Positions 1 through 6,289 of a stretch of DNA of 19,189 nt are shown here, piece after piece. The position numbers and the translations under genes were made by a program. The notes below the pieces were generated by a model, which saw only the letters and a list, made by a program, of their open reading frames with translations, did not search any database and was not told the origin of the DNA. This DNA is from DASQVO01 sp035640715 (GTDB taxonomy: Bacteria; Actinomycetota; Actinomycetes; Streptosporangiales; Streptosporangiaceae). Positions within the stretch are counted from its first letter, which is position 1. Each line of letters begins with the position of its first letter. The stretch is from assembly GCA_035640715.1 (NCBI GenBank), contig DASQVO010000552.1:1-19189 (forward strand), in the 5' to 3' direction.

Positions 1-2
1 CC

Positions 3-179
3 TTCGAGTACCCGGTCGGCCGGCCGGACTGGTGGTACGAGATCGTCGAGGGCCTTCCCAGCCCAATCGTCCGCGACGGCCGCATCGACGTCTGGGACCG
101 CCCGGGAATGGGCGTCCGGCTGATTCCTGAGGCAGCGAAACGGTATCTCGCCGAAGAGGATCGCGGGTTTTTCGACTAA
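3..179 (+). CDS. Enolase/mandelate racemase superfamily enzyme, C-terminal end (partial)
   Basis: Only the last 58 codons are in the window; the gene enters from the left edge and ends at TAA 177-179. The translation runs FEYPVGRPDWWYEIV, then VWDRPGMGVRLIPEAAKRYL, and ends DRGFFD. The late 'DRPGMGVRL' segment followed by a short helix is typical of the C-terminus of mandelate racemase/muconate lactonising enzymes, L-Ala-D/L-Glu epimerases and sugar-acid dehydratases, where 'PGLGV-ID' closes the barrel domain. The catalytic Lys/Asp/Glu residues lie upstream of the window, so the substrate cannot be assigned. Its stop codon overlaps the stop of the convergent acetyltransferase remnant, so there is no room for a terminator between the two genes. 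Confidence 0.7.
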   Translation, partial: FEYPVGRPDWWYEIVEGLPSPIVRDGRIDVWDRPGMGVRLIPEAAKRYLAEEDRGFFD

Positions 180-427
180 CGGCAGGAGACAGTCCACTCC
201 ACCGCCTCGCCGCGGGCGGCGAAGTAGTCACGCTGCCGGGCGATCAACTGGTCTAGCTCAGTGCCGCGTACCCCGACATCGCGCGGGGCGCTGATGAAGC
301 CGCGGAACTGGCCGACGATCCGCAGCAGCGGCCCGTCCTGCTCGTACCTGACCCCGGCCGGAGGGTTGGGAGGCGCTCCTCGCATCTGCTCGTCGTAGGC
401 CGCGAGCAAGGTGTCAATGTCGTTCAC
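176..427 (-). pseudogene. Truncated GNAT-type acetyltransferase, N-terminal remnant
   Basis: This frame of 83 codons starts with GTG at 427 and reads NDIDTLLAAYDEQMRG, PPAGVRYEQDGPLLRIVG, then ELDQLIARQRDYFAARGEAV. From family knowledge this resembles the N-terminal segment of a common actinobacterial GNAT acetyltransferase of roughly 200 or more residues, where 'RDYFAARGEAVEWK' leads into the acetyl-CoA binding fold. Here the match stops at EAVEW, followed by TVSCR and a TAG that overlaps the stop of the neighbouring enolase-family gene. The acetyl-CoA binding part is absent, so the product should be inactive as an enzyme. I infer a deletion that joined the remnant to the end of the enolase gene. 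No clear Shine-Dalgarno precedes the GTG. It could instead be an independent small protein. Confidence 0.6.
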
Positions 428-481
428 GGACTAGACCGTACGAGCCGCGGCAACTGCTTTCCGGAAGCTACGCCGCACTGC

Positions 482-502
482 CCTACTTACGCCATACGTA
501 GG
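482..502. promoter_or_regulatory. Inverted repeat directly upstream of the antitoxin start (candidate operator)
   Basis: The 8-nt arms cctactta and tacgtagg pair at 7 of 8 positions around a 5-nt centre, and the repeat ends two bases before the antitoxin ATG at 505. The left arm contains a -10-like tactta (484-489). No Shine-Dalgarno is visible between the repeat and the ATG, so the transcript may be leaderless. Ribbon-helix-helix antitoxins usually bind such palindromes to repress their own operon; that this is the operator is inference. Confidence 0.4.
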
Positions 503-504
503 CC

Positions 505-807
505 ATGGCCGCAAAGACCACGAAGGTAACGATCACGATGGATGACGGCGTGCTGGAGCGTGTGCGTGCGGCTGTCGCCGCCGGGCATGCCGCCAACGTG
601 TCGTCCTACATCAGTGACGCCGCTGCGCAGCGCGTCGCCCGCGAGGCCAATGCCGAGGAGATCGAGCAGCGCTGGGGGCCATTCAGCCCGAAGTCGATGG
701 CGTGGGCGCGCAAAGCCGCAGGCGTACCGCCGGAACCGGGCGATGACACCTACCTGGCCGAGATCGAAGCTGACCGGGCCGCACACCGCAGCGCACGGCC
801 AGCGTGA
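505..807 (+). CDS. Ribbon-helix-helix (VapB/CopG-like) antitoxin
   Basis: A 100-residue protein. The N-terminus KTTKVTITMDDGVLERVRAA followed by NVSSYISDAAAQRVA fits a ribbon-helix-helix fold: a beta strand (residues about 5-11), helix A (13-25) and helix B (31-44). In this family the strand pairs in a dimer and enters the DNA major groove. The C-terminal half (residues 50-100, with RWGPFSP and PEPGDDTYLAEIEADR) is acidic and probably the toxin-binding tail. The stop overlaps the start of the next gene in GTGA, so the two are translationally coupled, as expected of an antitoxin-toxin operon with the antitoxin first. A palindrome abuts the start codon, suggesting autoregulation. A CopG-like orphan regulator is a less likely alternative. 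Confidence 0.7.
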   Translation: MAAKTTKVTITMDDGVLERVRAAVAAGHAANVSSYISDAAAQRVAREANAEEIEQRWGPFSPKSMAWARKAAGVPPEPGDDTYLAEIEADRAAHRSARPA

Positions 808-1211
808 GCACCAGCGCCGTCGCAGGGCTGGTTCTCGACGTCCCCGCCCTCATCGACGCCGCGACCGGCCGCACCGAGTACATGCGGGCGCTGCTGGCGG
901 TCATGACCCAGCAGGGATACACCATCGCGGTGCCGTCTACTGTCCGGGCCCGCGCCGCCGGTCAGCTCACCGCCCCGGCGCAGCTCGCCGAACTTGACTG
1001 GTTCTGCGCCAGCGGCACGGTGCTGGAGATCCCGCTCGCGGCCGCTGACGCCGCAGAGATCGACTATCTGGCCAAAGACCATTTCGCCGGGGAGGCCGCC
1101 GCGGCGCACGCCGTCCTGGCCACCCGGCGCCGGGGCTGGCCCGTCATCGCCACCAGCGAGCGCGCACCCGGATTCCGCGCTGCCGGTGCCGCCGCCGAAC
1201 TGCTTCCCTGA
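804..1211 (+). CDS. PIN-domain toxin (VapC-like), divergent active site
   Basis: A 135-residue protein starting with GTG at 804, overlapping the antitoxin stop by 4 nt. The start AGLVLDVPALIDA gives the first PIN acidic residue (D12). The middle KDHFAGEAAAAHAVLATRRRGWPVIAT and the end GFRAAGAAAELLP follow the usual alternation of PIN helices and strands. VapC toxins are Mg-dependent ribonucleases that cleave tRNA or rRNA and stop translation until the antitoxin binds. The second acid, normally a Glu in 'VPALVLAEV', is not obvious in VPSTVRARAAG, and the terminal 'TSD' is TSE here (E119). Either the active site is diverged or the activity is weakened. The last ~148 nt overlap the endonuclease III-like frame on the other strand. 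Confidence 0.65.
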   Translation: MSTSAVAGLVLDVPALIDAATGRTEYMRALLAVMTQQGYTIAVPSTVRARAAGQLTAPAQLAELDWFCASGTVLEIPLAAADAAEIDYLAKDHFAGEAAAAHAVLATRRRGWPVIATSERAPGFRAAGAAAELLP

Positions 1212-1954
1212 CCTTCCGCTCTTGCTGCCGGCTCAACTAACCGCCTGGGTGTCCCGCGCTGTACCGGCGCGAGGGCACCGGCTGCGGAGGCGTAGTCGCA
1301 CAGATCGCGGAGCACGCAGACATCGCAGCGAGGCCGCTGTGCCCGGCACACCGTGCGGCCGTGTGTGATCAGCGCGAGGTGCAGGTCGTACCGGATGTCC
1401 GGCGGTACGCGCGGGGCAAGCAGCTGGTAGGCCTTGTCAGCGTTCGTGCCCGCTGGGATCCAGCCGAGGCGGGCGGCGACGCGGTGGACGTGGGTGTCGA
1501 TGGGGAAGGCGGCCCGGCCCATAGAGAAGACGAGCACGCACGCGGCCGTCTTCGGGCCGACGCCGGGCAGGGACCTCAGGTACGCCTCGGCCGCGGCGTC
1601 GCTGAGATCGTGCAGGCGGCCAAGATCGATGCGGCCCTCGCGCTCCTCGATTGCGCCCAGGATCTGCTTGATACGGCGGGCCTTCTGGTCGGCGATCCCG
1701 CCGCAGCGGATGGCGTCGGCCACGTCCTCGGGCGGGGCGTCGAGAACCTGCTCCCAGGACGGGAACCTCTCCTTGAGCCGGGCGAACGCCCGCTCGGAGT
1801 TGATGTCTGAGGTGTGCTGCGAGAGCACGGTCGCGACGATCTCGTCGATGACCGGCAACCGCGGCTTAGGGCTGAACGTGCCCTGGTGAGCGCGCAGCCG
1901 GCGCTGCACCGCCCTGATGCGCCGTGGATCGGGCCTGCTCGTCTGCCGCGTCAT
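1064..1954 (-). CDS. Endonuclease III-like HhH-GPD DNA glycosylase with iron-sulfur cluster
   Basis: A 296-residue protein starting with ATG at 1954. It has the helix-hairpin-helix LPGVGPKTAACV (residues 129-140), with the lysine of bifunctional glycosylase/AP lyases (K135). The catalytic aspartate lies in FPIDTHVHRVAARLGW (D153). A [4Fe-4S] loop follows, C203-X6-C210-X2-C213-X5-C219. Such enzymes remove oxidised or mismatched pyrimidines and nick abasic sites in base excision repair. Normal family members end soon after the fourth cysteine, here at about residue 221 (near 1290). This frame continues another 75 residues of low-complexity Ala/Arg/Pro sequence through 1212-1290 and then antisense across the toxin 3' end. 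The tail looks like readthrough after loss of the original stop. The Shine-Dalgarno is weak. It may be a paralogue of the usual Nth or an AlkA/MutY relative, though the Lys and Asp favour the Nth branch. Confidence 0.85.
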   Translation of the reverse strand: MTRQTSRPDPRRIRAVQRRLRAHQGTFSPKPRLPVIDEIVATVLSQHTSDINSERAFARLKERFPSWEQVLDAPPEDVADAIRCGGIADQKARRIKQILGAIEEREGRIDLGRLHDLSDAAAEAYLRSLPGVGPKTAACVLVFSMGRAAFPIDTHVHRVAARLGWIPAGTNADKAYQLLAPRVPPDIRYDLHLALITHGRTVCRAQRPRCDVCVLRDLCDYASAAGALAPVQRGTPRRLVEPAARAEGQGSSSAAAPAARNPGARSLVAMTGQPRRRVARTACAAAASPAKWSLAR

Positions 1955-2136
1955 CTGCCGCTTCTTGCCCCTCTATCCGGGATCTCCGGCTGACCGCTTC
2001 AGGCCAACGCGGTGGATGCCTCGCGGGAATCTTGACACACATCTGGCACGGCACCACGTGGTCGCTGTGGAACGCGGCCGTCGCATGCTGGGACGATGAG
2101 CAGCGTGAGGGCGATGCCGCGGCCGTGCCGGGCGCC

Positions 2137-2256
2137 TTAGCCCCGGTCGCCGGTTGAGGCGTCGGTGGAGAAGGGGAGGCGCTTTTGTGCCTCTAGTTCG
2201 GCGAGGCGTTCGGTGAGCGCGTCGTGGATATCTGTACGAGTCGCTGCCAAGGGCAA
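2137..2256 (-). pseudogene. Short C-terminal gene remnant (unrecognised)
   Basis: Reading on the minus strand from a possible TTG at 2256 to a TAA at 2139-2137 gives about 39 codons. They include TRTDIHDALTERLAELEAQK and then RLPFSTDASTGDRG. The amphipathic helix and polar C-terminal end look like real coding sequence, unlike the Arg/Pro-rich translations of the other frames. Upstream the frame runs into the convincing alpha/beta hydrolase gene on the opposite strand, so any longer version of the protein is missing. I cannot assign a family. It is either the 3' fragment of a deleted gene or a very small protein. Confidence 0.3.
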
Positions 2257-2260
2257 CCTG

Positions 2261-2266
2261 AGGAGG
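2261..2266 (+). promoter_or_regulatory. Shine-Dalgarno site of the epoxide-hydrolase-like gene
   Basis: The sequence aggagg lies 4 nt before the ATG at 2271 and fixes this start. The spacing is short but the match to the 16S rRNA tail is full. Confidence 0.6.
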
Positions 2267-2270
2267 CCGA

Positions 2271-3083
2271 ATGGGCCGGGTCGAGGCCGACGGGGTCAGC
2301 ATCGAGTACGAGGTCACGGGGGAGGGGCGCCCGGTCGTGCTGCTGCACGGATTTCCCGACTCCGGCCGGGTGTGGCGGCACCAGGTGCCGGCGCTGGCCG
2401 AGGCAGGGTTGCAGGTCGTGGTCCCCGACCTGCGCGGCTACGGGCGTTCCGGCAAGCCCGAGGCCGTCGAGGCCTACTCGCTTCGGTTCCTGGCCGCGGA
2501 TGTCATCGCAGTCCTGGCCGACCTCGGGATCACCAGGGCGCACGTGGTGGGCCACGACTGGGGCGCCAGCCTGGCCTGGAGGCTCGCCTTGCTTTCTCCT
2601 GAACGCGTCGACAGCCTGGTGGTCCTTTCCGTCGGCCACCCGGCCACCTTCCGCCGCACGTTGCAGCAGCACGAGAAGTCGTGGTACATGCTGCTGTTCC
2701 AGTTTCCCGGTATCGCCGAACGCTGGCTGAGCGAGGACAACTGGGCCAACTTCCGGGTCTGGGCGCGGCACCCCGACGTCGGCCAGGTGATCGCCGAGCT
2801 GGAAGCGAACAGGGCGCTCACACCGGCCCTCAACTGGTACCGCGCCAACGTCCCGCCCGAATCCTGGGTAGCCCCGCCGCCGAAGCTGCCGCCGGTGCAG
2901 GCCCCGACGATGGGTATCTGGAGCACCGGCGACCCGGCCCTCACAGAAACGCAGATGACCGACTCCGCGGAGCACGTGGCGGGCCCGTGGCGGTACGAGC
3001 GCTTGGACGGCCCGGGTCACTGGATGCAGCTGGAGGCACCGGACGAGGTGAACGCGCTGTTGCTCGGCTTCCTGCCCCGCTAG
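2271..3083 (+). CDS. Alpha/beta hydrolase, epoxide hydrolase-like
   Basis: A 270-residue single-domain cytoplasmic enzyme. The oxyanion-hole motif HGFPDS is at residues 26-31 and the nucleophile elbow GHDWGAS at 94-100, with Asp96 as nucleophile. The acid is probably D221 (STGDPAL) and the base His250 (GPGHWMQLE). An aspartate nucleophile separates it from Ser-hydrolases and points to epoxide hydrolases or haloalkane dehalogenases. Two lid tyrosines expected of epoxide hydrolases are plausible at Y139 (SWYMLLFQFPG) and Y190 (LNWYRAN), which favours epoxide hydrolysis: attack on the epoxide gives an alkyl-enzyme ester, then hydrolysis to a diol. Length is slightly below the usual 280-320. It stands alone, and the substrate is unknown. 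Confidence 0.85.
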   Translation: MGRVEADGVSIEYEVTGEGRPVVLLHGFPDSGRVWRHQVPALAEAGLQVVVPDLRGYGRSGKPEAVEAYSLRFLAADVIAVLADLGITRAHVVGHDWGASLAWRLALLSPERVDSLVVLSVGHPATFRRTLQQHEKSWYMLLFQFPGIAERWLSEDNWANFRVWARHPDVGQVIAELEANRALTPALNWYRANVPPESWVAPPPKLPPVQAPTMGIWSTGDPALTETQMTDSAEHVAGPWRYERLDGPGHWMQLEAPDEVNALLLGFLPR

Positions 3084-3148
3084 TGGCGATGCCGATGCCC
3101 TCGCGGAGCAGTGTGGCGGGACCGGCGGGAGGGCGGGCCGTTGCCCCT

Positions 3149-3165
3149 ATTGGTGCTGATTGGTG
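3149..3165 (+). repeat. Direct repeat attggtg with 10-bp period upstream of the glycosyltransferase gene
   Basis: The heptamer attggtg occurs at 3149-3155 and again at 3159-3165, exactly one helical turn apart. It sits about 100 nt before the ATG of the glycosyltransferase gene and just ahead of an AT-richer purine-rich leader (3180-3245). This arrangement would suit an activator bound on one face of DNA or extended -35 elements. No convincing -10 partner was found. Confidence 0.25.
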
Positions 3166-3266
3166 CGACAGAGTCACAGGGCGAATGAGACAAAACAGAT
3201 TAAGCGGAAGATAAGCTGACAGAAGGTAGATGAGGGTGATACAGGCATCGCGGGCGAAGGACGGTA

Positions 3267-5492
3267 ATGCTAGCGGCTCTGCTGTTGGCTGGGATCGTGG
3301 CGGCACCGCTCGGCTCGGCCGCGTTGTTCGTGCCGGCGAAGCAGCACGCCCGCACGGCGGGTGCCTGGCCGGCTATCCGCCGATTCGGGCTGGCGGTACT
3401 GGGCACCATTGTGCTGGCTGCGGCGGTCGCCGGGGCACTGAGGCTGCTCGGCGTGTCCGAGCACAACCTGATAGCAGGGCTCGCCGGCGTGGTGTTCGCC
3501 AGCCTGGTCTGGCTCCCGGCGACCCGCCGGTGGAGCGCCCGCGCCCATCTGTGCTGGGCCTCGACGATCTTTCTCTTCGTCGTCTACCTCACGTTCGCGC
3601 TGGAGTGGACGATCGCCAGCCACCTCGGGCCGGCCAGCACCGTCGGCGGCGTGCTCCTGTGGTTCTTCGAGGTCTTCGCCGCCATCCTGTCCTGTGCCTA
3701 CCTGTGGGAGATCTGCGACGCGCTGGGCACCGAGCACTGGCGCAGGCGCATCACGCCAGAGATGTCGTTCGGCATGAGCGACAGCGATCTTCCGATGGTC
3801 AGCCTGCACGTTCCGGCGCACAACGAGCCGCCGGACATGGTCATCGAGACCCTCCGCTCGCTGCTGCGCATCGACTATCCGCGCTATGAAGTCATCCTGA
3901 TCGACGACAACACCGATGAGGAGGAACTCTGGCGCCCGGTCGAGCGGTGGTGCGCATCCCACAGGGTCAAGTTCGTCCATCTGGCGGACTGGCCGGGCTA
4001 TAAGTCCGGGGCACTGAACTACGCGCTTCGCCAGCTGACCGACCCCGCGGCCGAGCTGATCGGGGTCGTGGACTCCGACTACCAGATCGAACCGGGATTC
4101 CTCCGGCGCTGCGCGCCGGCCTTCGCCGATCCGTGGATCGGGTTCGTCCAGTCACCGCAGGACTACCGCGATTGGCGATATGCGCGGTACTACCGGCGGC
4201 TGTACTTCTCCTACAAGTACTTCTTCGCGGTCTCGCAGCCGTCACGCAACGAGCACAATGGCGCGATCTTCGCCGGCACGATGGGGCTCATCCGGCGGGT
4301 CGCGCTGGATGAGCTCGGCGGCTGGGACGAGTGGTGCATCACCGAGGATGCTGAGCTGTCCCTGCGCCTGTTGCGGGCTGGCTGGTCAGGCCTGCACGTG
4401 GACCGGTCATGGGGCCGCGGCATTATGCCGCTGACGTTCGAGGCGCTGAAAGGCCAGCGGTACCGATGGTGCTTCGGTGGCATTCAGATCCTGCGGATGC
4501 ACTGGCGGTCCCTGATGCCCGGCCGCACGTCCAGGCAGAATCACCTCACCCTCGCGCAGCGATGGGCATACCTGGCGGGGGGACTGCAATGGTATGGCGA
4601 CCTGCTCGGGCTCATTTTCCTCATCTTCCTCCTTGCGGGGGCGGCCAACCTGGCCCTCGGCGGCGGTGAGCTGTTCCGCAAGCTGACCACCTTCCTGGTG
4701 GCGACCGTGCCGGTGCTGGTGGTACTCGGCCTGGTGCGGGCGGTGGCACTGCTGCGCCGCGGCACCGGCGCGTCCTGGCGGGACGCGCTCGGCGCCTTCT
4801 TCATCTGGCAGTCGACGTCACTCGTCGTGGCGCGAGCCTCGGTGCTCGGCCTGTTCGCGCGGAAGGCGGTCTTCCTCCGCACGCCGAAGACGAGCGAGGC
4901 CGCGAAGTGGTGGGAGGCGCTGCGGTCGAACTGGGCCGAATCCACGCTGGCATTGCTCGGCTTCGCCGGAATCGCGGCCGCGCTGACCCGCGCCACCCAG
5001 CTCAGCGGGCCGCTGCTGGCGGCGCTGCTGCTGTTCCCCACGCTCGGCATGGCGGCAGCGCCGTTCAACAGCTGGGCCGCGCAGCGGGCATCGCTCCCGC
5101 AATGGCTACGTGAGCGGCGGACCAGCGAGTTCAGGCGCGACAGGTCGGCGTTCACCGCCGGCGTGGCTACCGGAGGCCTCGTGGCCGTGCTCGGGGTGGT
5201 GATCGCGGTTGCTGCGCTGCTCTTCACGCCCAGCCACCATCAGGTGACCACGCCGAACCTGGTCGGGCCGGCGCAGAGCACCGCTCCGGCCACCACCCCG
5301 GCGACGACGCCGGCTAGCAGCCCGTCCGTGACGCCGTCCACCGCTCCGGCAAGCACGTCGCCCCCCGCCACGCCAACGCCAACGCCGACGCCGACGACGC
5401 CGGCGCCGACGACGGCAACGCCGGCGCCGTCTTCATCTCCGACGGGGGCCCCCACGCCGACGACGTCGCCGACGGCCGCCCCTGCTCGGTAA
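3267..5492 (+). CDS. Membrane-bound GT2 glycosyltransferase (cellulose synthase-like) with Pro/Thr-rich tail
   Basis: A 741-residue protein with a cgaagga site before the ATG. Hydrophobic segments at about 1-20, 40-60, 68-85, 96-115 and 125-148 precede the cytosolic GT-A domain. That domain carries the processive beta-glycosyltransferase signature: DD at 213-214 (VILIDDNTDEEE), DSD at 269-271 (GVVDSDYQIEPGFL), TED at 359-361 (CITEDAELSLRLL) and Q(R)YRW at 397-401 (GQRYRWCFGG). The D, DxD, TED and QxxRW set is shared with BcsA, chitin synthase and CelA-like enzymes, which polymerise UDP- or GDP-sugars and pass the chain through the membrane. More helices follow at about 440-460, 475-495, 505-530, 558-575, 580-600 and 632-654. 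The last ~85 residues are almost only Pro, Thr, Ala and Ser. No PilZ domain is seen. The sugar and polymer are unknown; it is not in an operon with accessory synthase subunits. Confidence 0.85.
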   Translation: MLAALLLAGIVAAPLGSAALFVPAKQHARTAGAWPAIRRFGLAVLGTIVLAAAVAGALRLLGVSEHNLIAGLAGVVFASLVWLPATRRWSARAHLCWASTIFLFVVYLTFALEWTIASHLGPASTVGGVLLWFFEVFAAILSCAYLWEICDALGTEHWRRRITPEMSFGMSDSDLPMVSLHVPAHNEPPDMVIETLRSLLRIDYPRYEVILIDDNTDEEELWRPVERWCASHRVKFVHLADWPGYKSGALNYALRQLTDPAAELIGVVDSDYQIEPGFLRRCAPAFADPWIGFVQSPQDYRDWRYARYYRRLYFSYKYFFAVSQPSRNEHNGAIFAGTMGLIRRVALDELGGWDEWCITEDAELSLRLLRAGWSGLHVDRSWGRGIMPLTFEALKGQRYRWCFGGIQILRMHWRSLMPGRTSRQNHLTLAQRWAYLAGGLQWYGDLLGLIFLIFLLAGAANLALGGGELFRKLTTFLVATVPVLVVLGLVRAVALLRRGTGASWRDALGAFFIWQSTSLVVARASVLGLFARKAVFLRTPKTSEAAKWWEALRSNWAESTLALLGFAGIAAALTRATQLSGPLLAALLLFPTLGMAAAPFNSWAAQRASLPQWLRERRTSEFRRDRSAFTAGVATGGLVAVLGVVIAVAALLFTPSHHQVTTPNLVGPAQSTAPATTPATTPASSPSVTPSTAPASTSPPATPTPTPTPTTPAPTTATPAPSSSPTGAPTPTTSPTAAPAR
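5365..5440 (+). repeat. Simple-sequence tract encoding the Pro/Thr tail
   Basis: Near-perfect hexamer and trimer units (gccaac, gccgac, gacgcc) recur in tandem and encode TPTPTPTTPAPTT-like sequence at the end of the glycosyltransferase. Such a tract can gain or lose units by replication slippage while staying in frame. The flanking 5279-5360 also repeats the phrase accgctccggc. Confidence 0.6.
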
Positions 5493-5520
5493 GGGGCCCG
5501 GCAGACTACCCGCGACGTTC

Positions 5521-6225
5521 CTACGCCGCCTGGAGCTGTGCAAGATCGATGCCCAGCCAGTTGCGCAGCCCGGCATGGCCGGCCGCCGTCACGGTGACGA
5601 TGCGGCTGGTTTCCTGGCGGCGCAGCCAGTCACGGCGCAGCATTTCCGCGGCGAGCGCCGCGCCGAGGCTGCCCGCGAGATGGTGACGCTGCTCAGTCCA
5701 GTCCATGCATTCCCGCAGCAGTGGGCGCCTGCGCTGGCGGAGGTCGCCGATGTCGATTCCGAAGGCTGCGAAGCCGGCCGGCCCTTGCGGCGTCAGCGTG
5801 AAGATGCCGTCCTGCTCGCCGATCAGTTCATGTCCGGCCAGGGCCCCGGTGACGGCAACGCCGACGGCACCGGCCAGATGGTCGTAGCACATTCGTGCCC
5901 AGCGCAGGTTCTTCGACCGCGTTGCGCCCCGGAGCGAACGAACTCCGGCCGGTGGCGCGAGCAGGATCAGCGCCTCGAGCGCGTCAGCTACCAGGCGCGA
6001 GGCGATCGTGTACATCCGCTGGCGCCCGCTCACCTGGACCTGGACGAGACCGCCGGCGACGAGCTTCCTGAGATGCGCGCTCGCCAGTGACCGGGAGATT
6101 CCCGCGGCATCAGCCAAGGCGGTCCCGGACTGCGGCTCGCCGCTGAGAAGCATGAGCATCATCTCGGACCGGTGCCGGTCGGCGATGAGGCTGGCGACCG
6201 TCGAGAGGCTGGCATCTCCGCTCAC
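5521..6225 (-). CDS. ArsR-type winged-helix transcriptional regulator
   Basis: A 234-residue protein starting with GTG at 6225. The N-terminal winged helix covers about residues 8-75: SLIADRHRSEMMLMLLSG, the HTH ALADAAGISRSLASAHLRKL (36-55) and the wing GLVQVQVSGRQRMYTI (59-74). The C-terminal half contains two similar segments, ARMCYDHLAGAVGV (110-123) and CMDWTEQRHHLAGSLG (173-188). Both are Cys/His-containing and could bind a ligand or metal; this is a repeat I see, not a documented site. ArsR-family proteins usually repress their own and a neighbouring gene until an effector binds. It is divergent from an MFS exporter with a shared palindromic intergenic region, so control of that transporter is the simplest reading. 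It converges on the glycosyltransferase gene with only 28 nt between stops. Confidence 0.85.
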   Translation of the reverse strand: MSGDASLSTVASLIADRHRSEMMLMLLSGEPQSGTALADAAGISRSLASAHLRKLVAGGLVQVQVSGRQRMYTIASRLVADALEALILLAPPAGVRSLRGATRSKNLRWARMCYDHLAGAVGVAVTGALAGHELIGEQDGIFTLTPQGPAGFAAFGIDIGDLRQRRRPLLRECMDWTEQRHHLAGSLGAALAAEMLRRDWLRRQETSRIVTVTAAGHAGLRNWLGIDLAQLQAA

Positions 6226-6234
6226 CCGGCCACT

Positions 6235-6280
6235 CTAACCCCGGAACAGTCAAACCGGGATTTGACGGTTTCCGGGTTAG
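6235..6280. promoter_or_regulatory. Extended imperfect inverted repeat between arsR-type and MFS genes (candidate operator)
   Basis: The outer arms ctaaccccggaa (from 6235) and ttccgggttag (to 6280) are reverse complements apart from one extra base. The inner arms agtcaaa and tttgac are also complementary, centred near 6257. Each arm carries a ttgac hexamer directed at its own gene. The repeat fills the 64-nt gap between the two divergent starts, leaving almost no leader on either side, so a bound repressor would block both promoters. That the ArsR-type protein binds here is inference. Confidence 0.6.
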
Positions 6281-6289
6281 GTTGAGCGC

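Larger units (their letters stand above)
1955..2270. other. Mostly non-coding interval between the glycosylase and the alpha/beta hydrolase
   Basis: No intact gene is supported here. The interval holds a consensus-like ttgaca at 2032-2037 on the plus strand, a perfect 10-bp palindrome accacgtggt at 2053-2062, a short remnant frame on the minus strand (2137-2256) and the aggagg site of the next gene (2261-2266). The ttgaca has no good -10 partner at 16-18 nt (cacgtg at 17 nt), so I do not call a promoter. Confidence 0.4.

Noticed and set aside
428..504. tRNA or small RNA upstream of the toxin-antitoxin operon
   Set aside because: No cloverleaf or other stable structure beyond the short operator-like repeat.
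2032..2062. Consensus ttgaca followed by palindrome accacgtggt as a promoter/operator
   Set aside because: No -10 at a usable distance and no gene start close downstream; kept only as a remark on the interval.
2193..3020. Long minus-strand open frame opposite the epoxide-hydrolase-like gene
   Set aside because: Its translation is composition-driven and has no family motifs, while the plus strand shows a full catalytic set and a Shine-Dalgarno.
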